This document shows positions 37,401 to 53,110 of a stretch of DNA of 64,000 bases, in pieces. The translations under genes were made by a program, and so were the position numbers. Each line of letters opens with the position of its first letter. Positions within the stretch are counted from its first letter, which is position 1. Source of the DNA: Palaemon carinicauda. Its lineage: Eukaryota; Arthropoda; Malacostraca; Decapoda; Palaemonidae. The notes beneath the pieces were generated by a model, which saw only the letters and a list, made by a program, of their open reading frames with translations, was not told the origin of the DNA and did not search any database. Location of the stretch: NCBI RefSeq assembly GCF_036898095.1, contig NC_090746.1:111839339-111903338 (forward strand). Direction: 5' to 3'.

Positions 37401-39220
37401 ACACCTAAAATTTTGGGACATTATCTCTGACCCCGGCCCTTACTCGATTCGGACTCCAAAAATAGGGCCCTTTTTCAATAAAAACTCATATATCTTCTAT
37501 AATATTAGCCGGAGAGCGAAAATATGCGATGACCACATTTATACCCATAAAACAACTCTATGCTGTAGTCTAACACAAAATCTGACACCGAAAATTTTGT
37601 GACATTATCTCTGACCCCAGCCCTTACTCGATTCGGACCCCAAAAATATGGCCATTTTTCAATAAAAACTCATATATCTTCTATAATTTTACCCGGAGCG
37701 AAAATATGCGATGACCACATTTATACCCATAAAACGACTCTATGCTGTAGTCTAACACAAATTCTGACACCGAAACTTTTGGGACATAATCTCTGACCCC
37801 GGCCCTTACTCGATTCGGACCCCAAAAATTGGGCCCTTTTTCAATAAAAACTCATATATCTTCTATAATTTTAGCCGGAGCGAAAATATGCGATGACCAC
37901 ATTTATACCCATAAAACGACTCTATGCTGTAGTCTAACACAAAATCTGACACCGAAAATTTTGGGATATTATCTCTGACCCCAGCCCTTACTCGATTCGG
38001 ACCCCAAAAATAGGGCCCTTTCTCAATAAAAACTCATATATCTTCTATAATTTTAGCCGGAGAGCGAAAATATGCGATGACCACATTTATACCCATAAAA
38101 CGACTCTATGCTGTAGTCTAACACAAAATCTGACACCGAAAATTTTGGGACAATCTCTGACCCCGGCCGGCCCTTACTCGATTCGGAACCCAAAAATAGG
38201 GCCTTTTTTCAATAAAAACTCATATATCTTCTATAATTTTAGCCGGAGAGCGAAAAAATGCAATGACCACATTTATACCCATAAAACGACTCTATGCTGT
38301 AGTCTAACACAAATTCTGACACCGAAAATTTTGGGACATAATCTCTGACCCCGGCCCTTACTCGATTCGGACCCCAAATATAGGGCCCTTTTTAAATAAA
38401 AACTCATATATCTTCTATAATTTTAGCCGGAGAGCGAAAATATGCGATAACCACATTTATACCCATAAAACGACTCTATGCTGTAGTCTAACACAAAATA
38501 TGACACCGAAAATTTTGGGACATAATCTCTGACCCCGGCCCTTACTCGATTCGGACCCCAAAAATAGGGCCCTCTTTCAATAAAAACTCATATATCTTCT
38601 ATAATTTTAGCCGGAGAGCGAAAATATGCGATGACCACATTTATACCCATAAAACGACTCTATGCTGTAGTCTAACACAAAATCTGACACCGAAAATTTT
38701 GGGACATAATCTCTGACCCCGGCCCTAACTCGATTCGGACTCCAAAAATAGGGCATTTTTTCAATAAAAACTCATATATCTTCTATAATTTTAGCCGGAG
38801 AGCGAAAATATGTGATGACCAAATTTATACCCATAAAACGACTCTATGCTGTAGTCTAACACAAAATCTGACACCGAAAATTTTGGGATATTATCTCTGA
38901 CGCCGGCCTTACTCGATTCGGACCCCAAAAATAGGGCCCTTTTTCAATAAAAACTCATATATCTTCAATAATTTTAGCCGGAGCGAAAATATGCGATGAC
39001 CACATTTATACCCATAAAACGACTATGCTGTAGTCTAACACAAAATCTGACACCGAAAATTTTGGGACACAATCTCTGACCCCGGCCCTTACTCGATTCG
39101 GACCCCAAAAATAGGGCCCTTTTTCAATAAAATCTCATATATCTTCTATAATTTTAGCCGGAGAGCGAAAATATGCGATGACCACATTTATACCCATAAA
39201 ACGACTCTATGCTGTAGTCT
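34447..39220. repeat. Higher-order repeat block 1 (4,774 bp, about 26 monomers)
   Basis: A distinctive run of variant monomers (gattcagacc, atgcaatgacc, ctcactctattcgg, atgcgttgacc, cccatgaaacg) starts here and recurs in the same order at 39221. The frames at 37599 and 42373, and at 38145 and 42919, are identical and 4,774 bp apart. I saw no differences in the parts compared by eye. A related but more diverged run starts at about 29504. Confidence 0.88.
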
Positions 39221-42200
39221 AACACAAATTCTGACACCGAAAATTTTGGGACATAATCTCTGACCCCGGCCCTTACTCGATTCAGACCCCAAAAATAGGG
39301 CCCTCTTTCAATAAAAACTCATATATCTTCTATAATTTTAGCCGGAGAGCGAAAATATGCAATGACCACATTTATACCCATAAAACGACTCTATGCTGTA
39401 GTCTAACACAAAATCTGACACCGAAAATTTTGGGACATAATCTCTGACCCCGGCCCTCACTCTATTCGGACCCCAAAAATAGAGCCCTTTTTCAATAAAA
39501 ACTCATATATCTTCTATATTTTTAGCCGGAGAGCGAAAATATGCGTTGACCACATTTATACCCATGAAACGACTCTATGCTGTAGTCTAACACAAAATCT
39601 GACACCGAAAATTTTGGGACATTATCTCTGACCCCGGCCCTTACTCGATTCGGACCCCAAAAATAGGGCCCCTTTTCAATAAAAACTCATATATCTTCAA
39701 TAATTTTTGCCGGAGAGCGAAAATATGCGATGACCACATTTATACCCATAAAACGACTCTATGCTGTAGTCTAACACAAAATCTGACACCGAAAATTTTG
39801 GGACAATCTCTGACCCCGGCCCTTACTCGTTTCTGACCCAAAAAATAGGGCCTTTTTTCAATAAAAACTCATATATCTTCTATAATTTTAGCCGGAGAGC
39901 GGAAATATGCGATGACCACATTTATACACATAATACGACCCTATGCTGCAGTCTAACACAAAATCTGACACCGAAAATTTTGGGACATAATCTCTGACCC
40001 CGGCCCTTACTCGATTCGGACCCCAAAAATAGGGCACTTTTTCAATAAAAACTCATATATCTTCTATAATTTTAGCCGGAAAGCGAAAATATGCGATGAC
40101 CACATTTATACCCATAAAACGACTCTATGCTGTAGTCTAACACAAAATCTGACACCGAAAATTTTGGGACATAATTCCTGACCCCGGCCCTTACTCTATT
40201 CGGACCGCAAAAATAGGGCCCTTTTTCAATAAAAACTCATATATCTTCTATAATTTTAGCCGGAGAGCGAAAATATGCGTTGACCACATTTATACCCATA
40301 AAACGACTCTATGCTGTAGTCTAACACAAAATCTGACACCGAAAATTTTGGGACATAATTCCTGACCCCGGCCCTTACTCTATTCGGACCGCAAAAATAG
40401 GGCCCTTTTTCAATAAAAACTCATATATCTTCTATAATTTTAGCCGGAGAGCGAAAATATGCGTTGACCACATTTATACCCATAAAACGACTCTATGCTG
40501 TAGTCTAACACAAAATCTGACACCGAAAATTTTGGGACATAATCTCTGACCCCGGCCCTTACTTGATTCGGACTCCAAAAATAGGGCCCTTTTTCAATAA
40601 AAACTCATATATCTTCTATAATTTTAGCCGGAGAGCGAAAATATGCGATGACCACATTTATACCCATAAAACGACTCTATGCTGTAGTCTAACACAAAAT
40701 CTGACACCGAAAATTTTGGGACATAATCTCTGACCACGGCCCTTACTCGATTCGGAGCCCAAAAATAGGGCCCTTTTTCAATAAAAACTCATATATCTTC
40801 TATAATTTTAGCCGGAGAGCGAAAATATGCGATGACCACATTCATACCCATAAAACGACTCTATGCTGTAGTCTAACACAAAATCTGACACCGAAAATTT
40901 TGGGACATAATCTCTGACTCCGGCCCTTACTCGATTCGGACCCCAAAAATAGGGCCCTTTTTCAATAAAAACTCATATATCTTCTATAATTTTAGCCGGA
41001 GAGCGAAAATATGCGATGACCACATTTATACAAATAAAACGATTCTATGCTGTAGTCTAACACAAAATCTGACACCGAAAATTTTGGGACATAATCTCTG
41101 ACCCCGGCCCTTACTAGATTCAGACCCCAAAAATAGGCCCCTCTTTCAATAAAAACTCATATATCTTCTATACTTTTAGCCGGAGAGCGAAAATATGCGA
41201 TGACCACATTTATACAAATAAAACGACTCTATGCTGTAGTCTAACACAAAATCTGACACCGAAAACTTTGGGACATAATCTCTGACCCCGGCCCTTACTC
41301 GATTCGGACCCCAAAAATAGGGCCCTTTTTCAATAAAAACTCATATGACTTCTATAATTTTAGCCGGAGAGCGAAAATATGCGATAACAACATTTATACC
41401 CATAAAACGACTCTATGCTGTAGTCTAACACAAAATCTGACAATGAAAATTTGGGGACATAATCTCTAACCCCGGCCCTTACTCGATTCAGACCCCAAAA
41501 ATAGGGCCCTCTTTCAATAAAAACTCATATATCCTCTATAATTTTAGCCGGAGAGCGAAAATATGCGATGACCACATTTATACAAATAAAATGACTCTAT
41601 GCTGTAGTCTAACACAAAATCTGACACCGAAAATTTTGGGACATAATCTCTGACCCCGGCCCTTACTCGATTCGGACCCCAGAAAATAGGGCCCTTTTTC
41701 AATAAAATTTCATATATCTTCTATAATTTTAGCCGGAGAGCGAAAATATGCGATGACCACATTTATACCCATAAAACGACTCTATGCTGTAGTCTAACAC
41801 AAAATCTGACACCGAAAATTTTGGGACAATCTCTGACCCCGGCCATTACTCGTTTCGGACCCCAAAAATAGGGCCCTTTTTCAATAAAAACTCATATATC
41901 TTCTATAATTTTAGCTGGAGAGCGGAAATATGTGATGACCACATTTATACCCATAAAACAACTCTATGCTGCAGTCTAACACAAAATCTGACACCGAAAA
42001 TTTTGGGACATAATCTCTGACCCCGGCCCTTACTCGATTCGGACCCCAAAAATAGGGCCCTTTTTCAATAAAATCTCATATATCTTCTATAATTTTAGCC
42101 GGAGAGCGAAAATATGCGATGACCACATTTATACCCATAAAACGACTCTATGCTGTAGTCTAACACAAAATCTGACACCTAAAATTTTGGGACATTATCT

Positions 42201-43994
42201 CTGACCCCGGCCCTTACTCGATTCGGACTCCAAAAATAGGGCCCTTTTTCAATAAAAACTCATATATCTTCTATAATATTAGCCGGAGAGCGAAAATATG
42301 CGATGACCACATTTATACCCATAAAACAACTCTATGCTGTAGTCTAACACAAAATCTGACACCGAAAATTTTGTGACATTATCTCTGACCCCAGCCCTTA
42401 CTCGATTCGGACCCCAAAAATATGGCCATTTTTCAATAAAAACTCATATATCTTCTATAATTTTACCCGGAGCGAAAATATGCGATGACCACATTTATAC
42501 CCATAAAACGACTCTATGCTGTAGTCTAACACAAATTCTGACACCGAAACTTTTGGGACATAATCTCTGACCCCGGCCCTTACTCGATTCGGACCCCAAA
42601 AATTGGGCCCTTTTTCAATAAAAACTCATATATCTTCTATAATTTTAGCCGGAGCGAAAATATGCGATGACCACATTTATACCCATAAAACGACTCTATG
42701 CTGTAGTCTAACACAAAATCTGACACCGAAAATTTTGGGATATTATCTCTGACCCCAGCCCTTACTCGATTCGGACCCCAAAAATAGGGCCCTTTCTCAA
42801 TAAAAACTCATATATCTTCTATAATTTTAGCCGGAGAGCGAAAATATGCGATGACCACATTTATACCCATAAAACGACTCTATGCTGTAGTCTAACACAA
42901 AATCTGACACCGAAAATTTTGGGACAATCTCTGACCCCGGCCGGCCCTTACTCGATTCGGAACCCAAAAATAGGGCCTTTTTTCAATAAAAACTCATATA
43001 TCTTCTATAATTTTAGCCGGAGAGCGAAAAAATGCAATGACCACATTTATACCCATAAAACGACTCTATGCTGTAGTCTAACACAAATTCTGACACCGAA
43101 AATTTTGGGACATAATCTCTGACCCCGGCCCTTACTCGATTCGGACCCCAAATATAGGGCCCTTTTTAAATAAAAACTCATATATCTTCTATAATTTTAG
43201 CCGGAGAGCGAAAATATGCGATAACCACATTTATACCCATAAAACGACTCTATGCTGTAGTCTAACACAAAATATGACACCGAAAATTTTGGGACATAAT
43301 CTCTGACCCCGGCCCTTACTCGATTCGGACCCCAAAAATAGGGCCCTCTTTCAATAAAAACTCATATATCTTCTATAATTTTAGCCGGAGAGCGAAAATA
43401 TGCGATGACCACATTTATACCCATAAAACGACTCTATGCTGTAGTCTAACACAAAATCTGACACCGAAAATTTTGGGACATAATCTCTGACCCCGGCCCT
43501 AACTCGATTCGGACTCCAAAAATAGGGCATTTTTTCAATAAAAACTCATATATCTTCTATAATTTTAGCCGGAGAGCGAAAATATGTGATGACCAAATTT
43601 ATACCCATAAAACGACTCTATGCTGTAGTCTAACACAAAATCTGACACCGAAAATTTTGGGATATTATCTCTGACGCCGGCCTTACTCGATTCGGACCCC
43701 AAAAATAGGGCCCTTTTTCAATAAAAACTCATATATCTTCAATAATTTTAGCCGGAGCGAAAATATGCGATGACCACATTTATACCCATAAAACGACTAT
43801 GCTGTAGTCTAACACAAAATCTGACACCGAAAATTTTGGGACACAATCTCTGACCCCGGCCCTTACTCGATTCGGACCCCAAAAATAGGGCCCTTTTTCA
43901 ATAAAATCTCATATATCTTCTATAATTTTAGCCGGAGAGCGAAAATATGCGATGACCACATTTATACCCATAAAACGACTCTATGCTGTAGTCT
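39221..43994. repeat. Higher-order repeat block 2 (4,774 bp)
   Basis: This near-identical copy of 34447-39220 follows it directly. At about 43,995 the sequence jumps back to match 42162 and does not begin a third full block. Confidence 0.88.
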
Positions 43995-45827
43995 AACACA
44001 AAATCTGACACCTAAAATTTTGGGACATTATCTCTGACCCCGGCCCTTACTCGATTCGGACTCCAAAAATAGGGCCCTTTTTCAATAAAAACTCATATAT
44101 CTTCTATAATATTAGCCGGAGAGCGAAAATATGCGATGACCACATTTATACCCATAAAACAACTCTATGCTGTAGTCTAACACAAAATCTGACACCGAAA
44201 ATTTTGTGACATTATCTCTGACCCCAGCCCTTACTCGATTCGGACCCCAAAAATAGGGCCATTTTTCAATAAAAACTCATATATCTTCTATAATTTTACC
44301 CGGAGCGAAAATATGCGATGACCACATTTATACCCATAAAACGACTCTATGCTGTAATCTAACACAAATTCTAACACCGAAACTTTTGGGACATAATCTC
44401 TGACCCCGGCCCTTACTCGATTCGGACCCCAAAAATTGGGCCCTTTTTCAATAAAAACTCATATATCTTCTATAATTTTAGCCGGAGCGAAAATATGCGA
44501 TGACCACATTTATACCCATAAAACGACTCTATGCTGTAGTCTAACACAAAATCTGACACCGAAAATTTTGGGATATTATCTCTGACCCCAGCCCTTACTC
44601 GATTCGGACCCCAAAAATAGGGCCCTTTCTCAATAAAAACTCATATATCTTCTATAATTTTAGCCGGAGAGCGAAAATATGCGATGACCACATTTATACC
44701 CATAAAACGACTCTATGCTGTAGTCTAACACAAAATCTGACACCGAAAATTTTGGGACAATCTCTGACCCCGGCCGGCCCTTACTCGATTCGGAACCCAA
44801 AAATAAGGCCTTTTTTCAATAAAAACTCATATATCTTCTATAATTTTAGCCGGAGAGCGAAAAAATGCAATGACCACATTTATACCCATAAAACGACTCT
44901 ATGCTGTAGTCTAACACAAATTCTGACACCGAAAATTTTGGGACATAATCTCTGACCCCGGCCCTTACTCGATTCGGACCCCAAATATAGGGCCCTTTTT
45001 AAATAAAAACTCATATATCTTCTATAATTTTAGCCGGAGAGCGAAAATATGCGATAACCACATTTATACCCATAAAACGACTCTATGCTGTAGTCTAACA
45101 CAAAATATGACACCGAAAATTTTGGGACATAATCTCTGACCCCGGCCCTTACTCGATTCGGACCCCAAAAATAGGGCCCTCTTTCAATAAAAACTCATAT
45201 ATCTTCTATAATTTTAGCCGGAGAGCGAAAATATGCGATGACCATATTTATACCCATAAAACGACTCTATGCTGTAGTCTAACACAAAATCTGACACCGA
45301 AAATTTTGGGACATAATCTCTGACCCCGGCCCTAACTCGATTCGGACTCCAAAAATAGGGCATTTTTTCAATAAAAACTCATATATCTTCTATAATTTTA
45401 GCCGGAGAGCAAAAATATGTGATGACCAAATTTATACCCATAAAACGACTCTATGCTGTAGTCTAACACAAAATCTGACACCGAAAATTTTGGGATATTA
45501 TCTCTGACGCCGGCCTTACTCGATTCGGACCCCAAAAATAGGGCCCTTTTTCAATAAAAACTCATATATCTTCAATAATTTTAGCCGGAGCGAAAATATG
45601 CGATGACCACATTTATACCCATAAAACGACTATGCTGTAGTCTAACACAAAATCTGACACCGAAAATTTTGGGACACAATCTCTGACCCCGGCCCTTACT
45701 CGATTCGGACCCCAAAAATAGGGCCCTTTTCCAATAAAATCTCATATATCTTCAATAATTTTAGCCGGAGAGCAAAAATATGCGATGACCACATTTATAC
45801 CCATAAAATGACTCTATGCTGTAGTCT
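43995..45827. repeat. 1,833-bp secondary duplication within the satellite
   Basis: This repeats 42162-43994 in the same orientation (about 10 monomers; offset 1,833 bp, for example frames at 42919 and 44752) with scattered substitutions. It starts with the cacctaaaattttggg variant. Confidence 0.85.
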
Positions 45828-48800
45828 AACACAAAATCTGACACCGAAAATTTTGGGACATAATCTCTGACCCCGGCCCTTACTCGATTTGGACCCCAAA
45901 AATAGGGCCCTTTTTCAATAAAAACTCATATATCTTCTATAATTTTAGCCGGAGAGCGAAAATATGCGATGACCACATTTATACCCATAAAACGACTCTA
46001 TGCTGTAGTCTAACACAAAATCTGACACAAAAAATTTTGGGACATAATCTCTGACCCCGGCCCTTACTCGATTTGGACAACAAAAATAGGGCCCTTTTTC
46101 AATAAAAACTCATATATCTTCTATACTTTTAGCCGGAGAGCGAAAATATGCGATGACCACATTTATACCCATAAAACGACTCTATGCTGTAGTCTAACAC
46201 AAAATCTGACACCGAAAATTTTGGGAAATAATCTTTGACGCCCTTACTCGATTCGGACCCCAAAAATAGGGCCCTTTTTCAATAAAAACTCATATATCTT
46301 CTATAATTTTAGCCGGAGAGCGAAAATATGCGATGACCACATTTATACCCATAAAAAGACACTATGCTGTAGTCTAACACAAAATCTGACACCGAAAATT
46401 TTGGGACATAATCTCTGACCCCCGGCCCTTACTCGATTCGGACCCCAAAAATAGGGCCCTTTTTCAATAAAAACTCATATATCTTCTATAATTTTAGCTG
46501 GAGAGCGAAAATATGCGATGACCACATTTATACCCAAAAAACGACTCTATGCTGTAGTCTAACACAAAATCTGACACCGAAAATTTTGGGACATAATCTC
46601 TGACCCCGGCCCTTACTTGATTCGGACAACAAAAATAGGGCCCTTTTTCAATAAAAACTCATATATCTTCTATACTTTTAGCCGGAGAGCGAAAATATGC
46701 GATGACCACATTTAGACCCATAAAACGACTCTATGCTGTAGTCTAACACAAAATCTGACACCGAAAATTTTGGGACATAATATCTGACCCCGGCCCTTAC
46801 TCGATTCGGACCCCAAAAAGAGGGCCCTTTTTCAATAAAAACTCATATATCTTCTATAATTTTAGCCGGAGAGCAAAAATATGCGATGACCACATTTATA
46901 CCCATAAAACGACTCTATGCTGTAGTCTAACACAAAATCTGACACAAAAAATTTTGGGACATAATCTCTGACCCCGGCCCTTACTCGATTCGGACAACAA
47001 AAATAGGGCCCTTTTTCAATAAAAACTCATATATCTTCTATACTTTTAGCCGGAGAGCGAAAATATGCGATGACCACATTTATACCCATAAAACGACTCT
47101 ATGCTGTAGTCTAACACAAAATCTGACACCGAAAATTTTGGGAAATAATCTCTGACGCCTGCCCTTACTCGATTCGGACCCCAAAAATAGGGCCCTTTTT
47201 CAATAAAAACTCATATATCTTCTATAATTTTAGCTGGAGAGCGAAAATATGCGATAACCACATTTATACCCATAAAACGAGTCTATGCTTTAGTCTAACA
47301 CAAAATCTGACACCGAAAATTTTGGGACATAATCTCTGACCCCGGCCCTTACTCGATTCGGACCCCAAAAATAGGGCCCTTTTTCAATAAAAACTCATAT
47401 ATCTTCTATACTTTTAGCCGGAGAGCCAAAATATGCGATGACCAAATTTAGACCCATAAAACGACTCTATGCTGTAGTCTAACACAAAATCTGACACCGA
47501 AAATTTTGGGACATAATTTCTGACCCCGGCCCTTACTTGATTCCGACCCCAAAAAGAGGGCCCTTTTTCAATAAAAACTCATATATCTTCTATAATTTTA
47601 GCCGGAGAGCCAAAATATGCGATGACCACATTTATACCCATAAAACGACTCTATGCTGTAGTCTAACACAAAATCTGACACCGAAAATTTTGGGACATAA
47701 TCTCTGACCCCCGGCCCTTACTCGATTCGGACCCCAAAAATAGGGCCCTTTTTCAATAAAAACTCATATATCTTCTATAATTTTAGCTGGAGAGCGAAAA
47801 TATGCGATGACCACATTTATACCCATAAAACAACTCTATGCTGTAGTCTAACACAAAATCTGACACCGAAAATTTTGGGACATAATCTCTGACCCCGGCC
47901 CTTACTCGATTCGGACCCCAAAAATAGGGCCCTTTTTCAATAAAAACTCATATATCTTCTATACTTTTAGCCGGAGAGCCAAAATATGCGATGACCACAT
48001 TTAGACCCATAAAACGACTCTATGCTGTAGTCTAACACAAAATCTGACACCGAAAATTTTGGGACATAATATCTGACCCCGGCCCTTACTTGATTCGGAC
48101 CCCAAAAAGAGGGCCCTTTTTCAATAAAAACTCATATATCTTCTATAATTTTAGCCGGAGAGCCAAAATATGCGATGACCACATTTATACCCATAAAACG
48201 ACTCTATGCTGTAGTCTAACACAAAATCTGACACAAAAAATTTTGGGACATAATCTCTGACCCCGGCCCTTACTCGATTCGGACAACAAAAATAGGGCCC
48301 TTTTTCAATAAAAACTCATATATCTTCTATACTTTTAGCCGGAGAGCGAAAATATGCGATGACCACATTTATACCCATAAAACGACTCTATGCTGTAGTC
48401 TAACACAAAATCTGACACCGAAAATTTTGGGAAATAATCTCTGACGCCTGCCCTTACTCGATTCGGACCCCAAAAATAGGGCCCTTTTTCAATAAAAACT
48501 CATATATCTTCTATAATTTTAGCCGGAGAGCGAAAATATGCGATAACCACATTTATACCCATAAAACGACTCTATGCTTTAGTCTAACAAAAAATCTGAC
48601 ACCGAAAATTTTGGGACATTATCTCTGACCCCGGCCCTTACTCGATTCGGACCCCAAAAATAGGTCCCTTTTCCAATAAAAATCATATATCTTCTATAAT
48701 TTTAGCCGGAGAGCGAAAATATGCGATGACCACATTTATACCCATAAAACGACTCTATGCTGTAGTCTAACACAAAATCTGACACCGAAAATTTTGTGAC

Positions 48801-49994
48801 ATAATCTCTGACGCCGGCCCTTACTCGATTCGGACCCCAAAAATAGGGCCCTTTTTCAATAAAAACTCATATATCTTCTATAATTTTAGCCGGAGAGCGA
48901 AAATATGCGATGACCACATTTATACCCATAAAACGACTCTATGCTGTAGTTTAACCAAATTCTGACACCGAAAATTTTGGGACATAATCTCTGACCCGGC
49001 CCTTACTCGATTCGGAAAACAAAAATATGGCCCTTTTTCAATAAAAACACATATCTTCTATAATTTTAGCCGGAGAGCGAAAATATGCGATGACCACATT
49101 TATACCCGTAAAACGACTCTAACACAAAATCTGACACCGGAAATTTTGGGACAATCTCTGAACCCGGCCCTTACTTGATTCGGACCCCAAAAATAGGGTC
49201 CTTTTTCAATAAAAACTCATATATCTTCTATAATTTTAGCCGGAGAGTGAAAATATGCGATGACCACATTTATACCCATAAAACGACTCTATGCTGTAGT
49301 CTAACACAAAATCTGACACCGAAAATTTTGGGACATAATTCCTGACCCCGGCCCTTACTCTATTCGGACCGCAAAAATAGGGCCCTTTTTAAAAAAAAAC
49401 TCATATATCTTCTATAATTTTAGCCGGGGAGCGAAAATATGCGATGACCACATTTATACCCATAAAACGACTCTATGCTGTAGTTTAACAAAATTCTGAC
49501 ACCGAAAATTTTGGGACATAATCTCTGACGCCGGCCCTTACTCGATTCGGACCCCAAAAATAGGGCCCTTTTTCAATAAAAACTCATATATCTTCTATAA
49601 TTTTAGCCGGAGAGCGAAAATATGCGATGACCACATTTATACCCATAAAACGACTCTATGCTGTAGTCTAACACAAAATCTGACACCGAAAATTTTGGGA
49701 CATTATCTCTGACCCCGGCCCTTACTCGATTCGGACCCCAAAAGTAGGGCCCTTTTTCAATAAAAACTCATATATCTTCTATAATTTTAGCCGGAGAGCG
49801 AAAATATGCGATAACCACATTTATACCCATAAAACGACTCTACGCTGTAGTCTAACACAAAATCTGACACCGAAAATTTTGGGACATTATCTCTGACCCC
49901 GGCCCTTACTCGATTCGGACCCCAAAAATAGGGCCATTTTTCAATAAAAACTCATATATCTTCTATAATTTTAGCCGGAGAGCGAAAATATGCG

Positions 49995-52900
49995 ATGACC
50001 ACGTTTATACCCATAAAACGACTATGCTGTAATCTAACACAAAATCTGACACCGAAAATTTTGGGACATTATCTCTGACCCCGGCCCTTACTCGATTCGG
50101 ACCCCAAAAGTAGGGCCCTTTTTCAATAAAAACTCATATATCTTCTATAATTTTAGCCGGAGAGCGAAAATATGCGATAACCAAATTTATACCCATAATA
50201 CGACTCTACGCTGTAGTCTAACACAAAATCTGACACCGAAAATTTTGGGACATTATCTCTGACCCCGGCCCCTACTTGATTCGGACCCCAAAAATAGGGC
50301 CCTTTTTCAATAAAAACTCATATATCTTCTATAATTTTAGCCGGAGAGCGAAAATATGCGATGACCACATTTATACCCATAAAACGACTCTACGCTGTAG
50401 TCTAACACAAAATCTGACACCGAAAATTTTGGGACATTATCTCTGACCCCGGCCCTTACTCGATTTGGACCCCAAAAGTAGGGCCCTTTTTCAATAAAAA
50501 CTCATATATCTTCTATAATTTTAGCCGGAGAGCGAAAATATGCGATAACCACATTTATACCCATAAAACGACTCTACGCTGTAGTCTAACACAAAATCTG
50601 ACACCGAAAATTTTGGGACATTATCTCTGACCCCGGCCCTTACTCGATTCGGACCCCAAAAATAGGGCCTTTTTTCAATAAAAACTCATATATCTTCTAT
50701 AATTTTAGCCGGAGAGCGAAAATATGCGATGACCACGTTTATACCCATAAAACGACTATGCTGTAATCTAACACAAAATCTGACACCGAAAATTTTGGGA
50801 CATTATCTCTGACCCCGGTCCTTACTCGATTCGGACCCCAAAATTTGGGCCTTTTAAATAAAAACTCATATATCTTCTATAATTTTAGCCGGAGAGCGAA
50901 AATATGCGATGACCACATTTATACCCACAAAACGACTCTATGCTGTAGTCTAACACAAAATCTGACACCGAAAATTTTGGGACATTATCTCTGACCCCGG
51001 CCCTTAATCGATTCGGTCCCCAAAAATAGGGCCCTTTTTTCAATAAAAACTCATATCTTCTATAATTTTAGCCGGAGAGCGAAAATATGCGATGACCACA
51101 TTTATACCCATAAAACGACTCTATTTTTTAGTCTAACACAAAATCTGACACCGAAAATTTTGGGACATTATCTCTGGCCCCAGCCCTTACTCGATTCGGA
51201 ACCCAAAAATAGGGCCCTTTTTCAATGAAAACTCATATCTCTTCTATAATTTTAGCCGGAGAGCGAAAATATGCGATGACCACATTTATACCCATAAAAC
51301 GACTCTATGCTGTAGTCTAACACAAAATCTGACACCGAAAATTTTGGGACATTATCTCTGACCCCGGCCCTTACTCGATTCGGACCCCAGAAAATAGGGC
51401 CCTTTTTCAATAAAAACTCATATATCTTCTATAATTTTAGCCGGAGAGCGAAAATATGCGATGACCACATTTATACCCATAAAACGACTCTACGCTGTAG
51501 TCTAACACAAAATCTGACACCGAAAATTTTGTGACATAATCTCTGACCCCTGCCCTTACTCGATTCGGACCCCAAAAATAGGGACCTTTTTCAATAAAAA
51601 CTCATATATCTTCTATAATTTTAGCCGGAGAGCGAAAATATGCGATGACCACATTTATACCCATAAAACGACTCTACGCTGTAGTCTAACACAAAATCTG
51701 ACACCGAAAATTTTGGGACATTATCTCTGACCCCGGCCCTTACTTTATTCGGACCCCAAAAATAGGGCCCTTTTTCAATAAAAACTCATATATCTTCTAT
51801 AATTTTAGCCGGAGAGCGAAAATATGCGATGACCACATTTATACCCATAAAACGACTCTACGCTGTAGTCTAACACAAAATCTGACACCGAAAATTTTGG
51901 GACATTATCTCTGACCCCGGCCCTTACTCGATTCGGACCCCAAAAGTAGGGCCCTTTTTCAATAAAAACTCATATATCTTCTATAATTTTAGCCGGAGAG
52001 CGAAAATATGCGATAACCACATTTATACCCATAAAACGACTCTACGCTGTAGTCTAACACAAAATCTGACACCGAAAATTTTGGGACATTATCTCTGACC
52101 CCTGCCCTTACTCGATTCGGACCCCAAAAATAGGGCCTTTTTTCAATAAAAACTCATATATCTTCTATAATTTTAGCCAGAGAGCGAAAATATGCGATGA
52201 CCACGTTTATACCCATAAAACGACTATGCTGTAATCTAACACAAAATCTGACACCGAAAATTTTGGGACATTATCTCTGACCCCGGCCCTTACTCGATTC
52301 GGACCCCAAAATTTGGGCCTTTTAAATAAAAACTCATATATCTTCTATAATTTTAGCCGGAGAGCGAAAATATGCGATGACCACATTTATACCCACAAAA
52401 CGACTCTATGCTGTAGTCTAACACAAAATCTGACACCGAAAATTTTGGGACATTATCTCTGACCCCGGCCCTTAATCGATTCGGTCCCCAAAAATAGGGC
52501 CCTTTTTTCAATAAAAACTCATATCTTCTATAATTTTAGCCAGAGAGCGAAAATATGCGATGACCACATTTATACCCATAAAACAACTCTATGCTGTAGT
52601 CTAACACAATATCTGACACCGAAAATTTTGGGACATAATCTCTGACCCCGGCCCTTACTCGATTCGGTCCCCAAAAATAGGGCCCTTTTTCAATAAAAAC
52701 TCATATATCTTCTATAATTTTAGCCGGAGAGCGAAAATATGCGATGACCACATTTATACCCATAAAACGACTCTATTTTTTAGTCTAACACAAAATCTGA
52801 CACCGAAAATTTTGGGACATTATCTCTGGCCCCAGCCCTTACTCGATTCGGAACCCAAAAATAGGGCCCTTTTTCAATGAAAACTCATATATCTTCTATA

Positions 52901-53110
52901 ATTTTAGCCGGAGAGCGAAAATATGCGATGACCACATTTATACCCATAAAACGACTCTATGCTGTAGTCTAACACAAAATCTGACACCGAAAATTTTGGG
53001 ACATTATCTCTGACCCCGGCCCTTACTCGATTCGGACCCCAGAAAATAGGGCCCTTTTTCAATAAAAACTCATATATCTTCTATAATTTTAGCCGGAGAG
53101 CGAAAATAAG
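49995..53110. repeat. Local higher-order repeats near the right edge of the satellite
   Basis: The variants ccacgtttatac and aatttgggccttttaaata recur 1,470 bp apart (50733/52203 and 50842/52312, about 8 monomers). The variant ctattttttagtc recurs at about 51,120 and 52,770. The right edge was therefore shaped by its own duplications, distinct from the 4,774-bp blocks. Confidence 0.75.

Noticed and set aside
37599..44955. Identical 65- and 67-residue frames repeated in the satellite
   Set aside because: They arise where monomer indels happen to keep a frame open. Their repetition reflects the higher-order repeat, not gene duplication.
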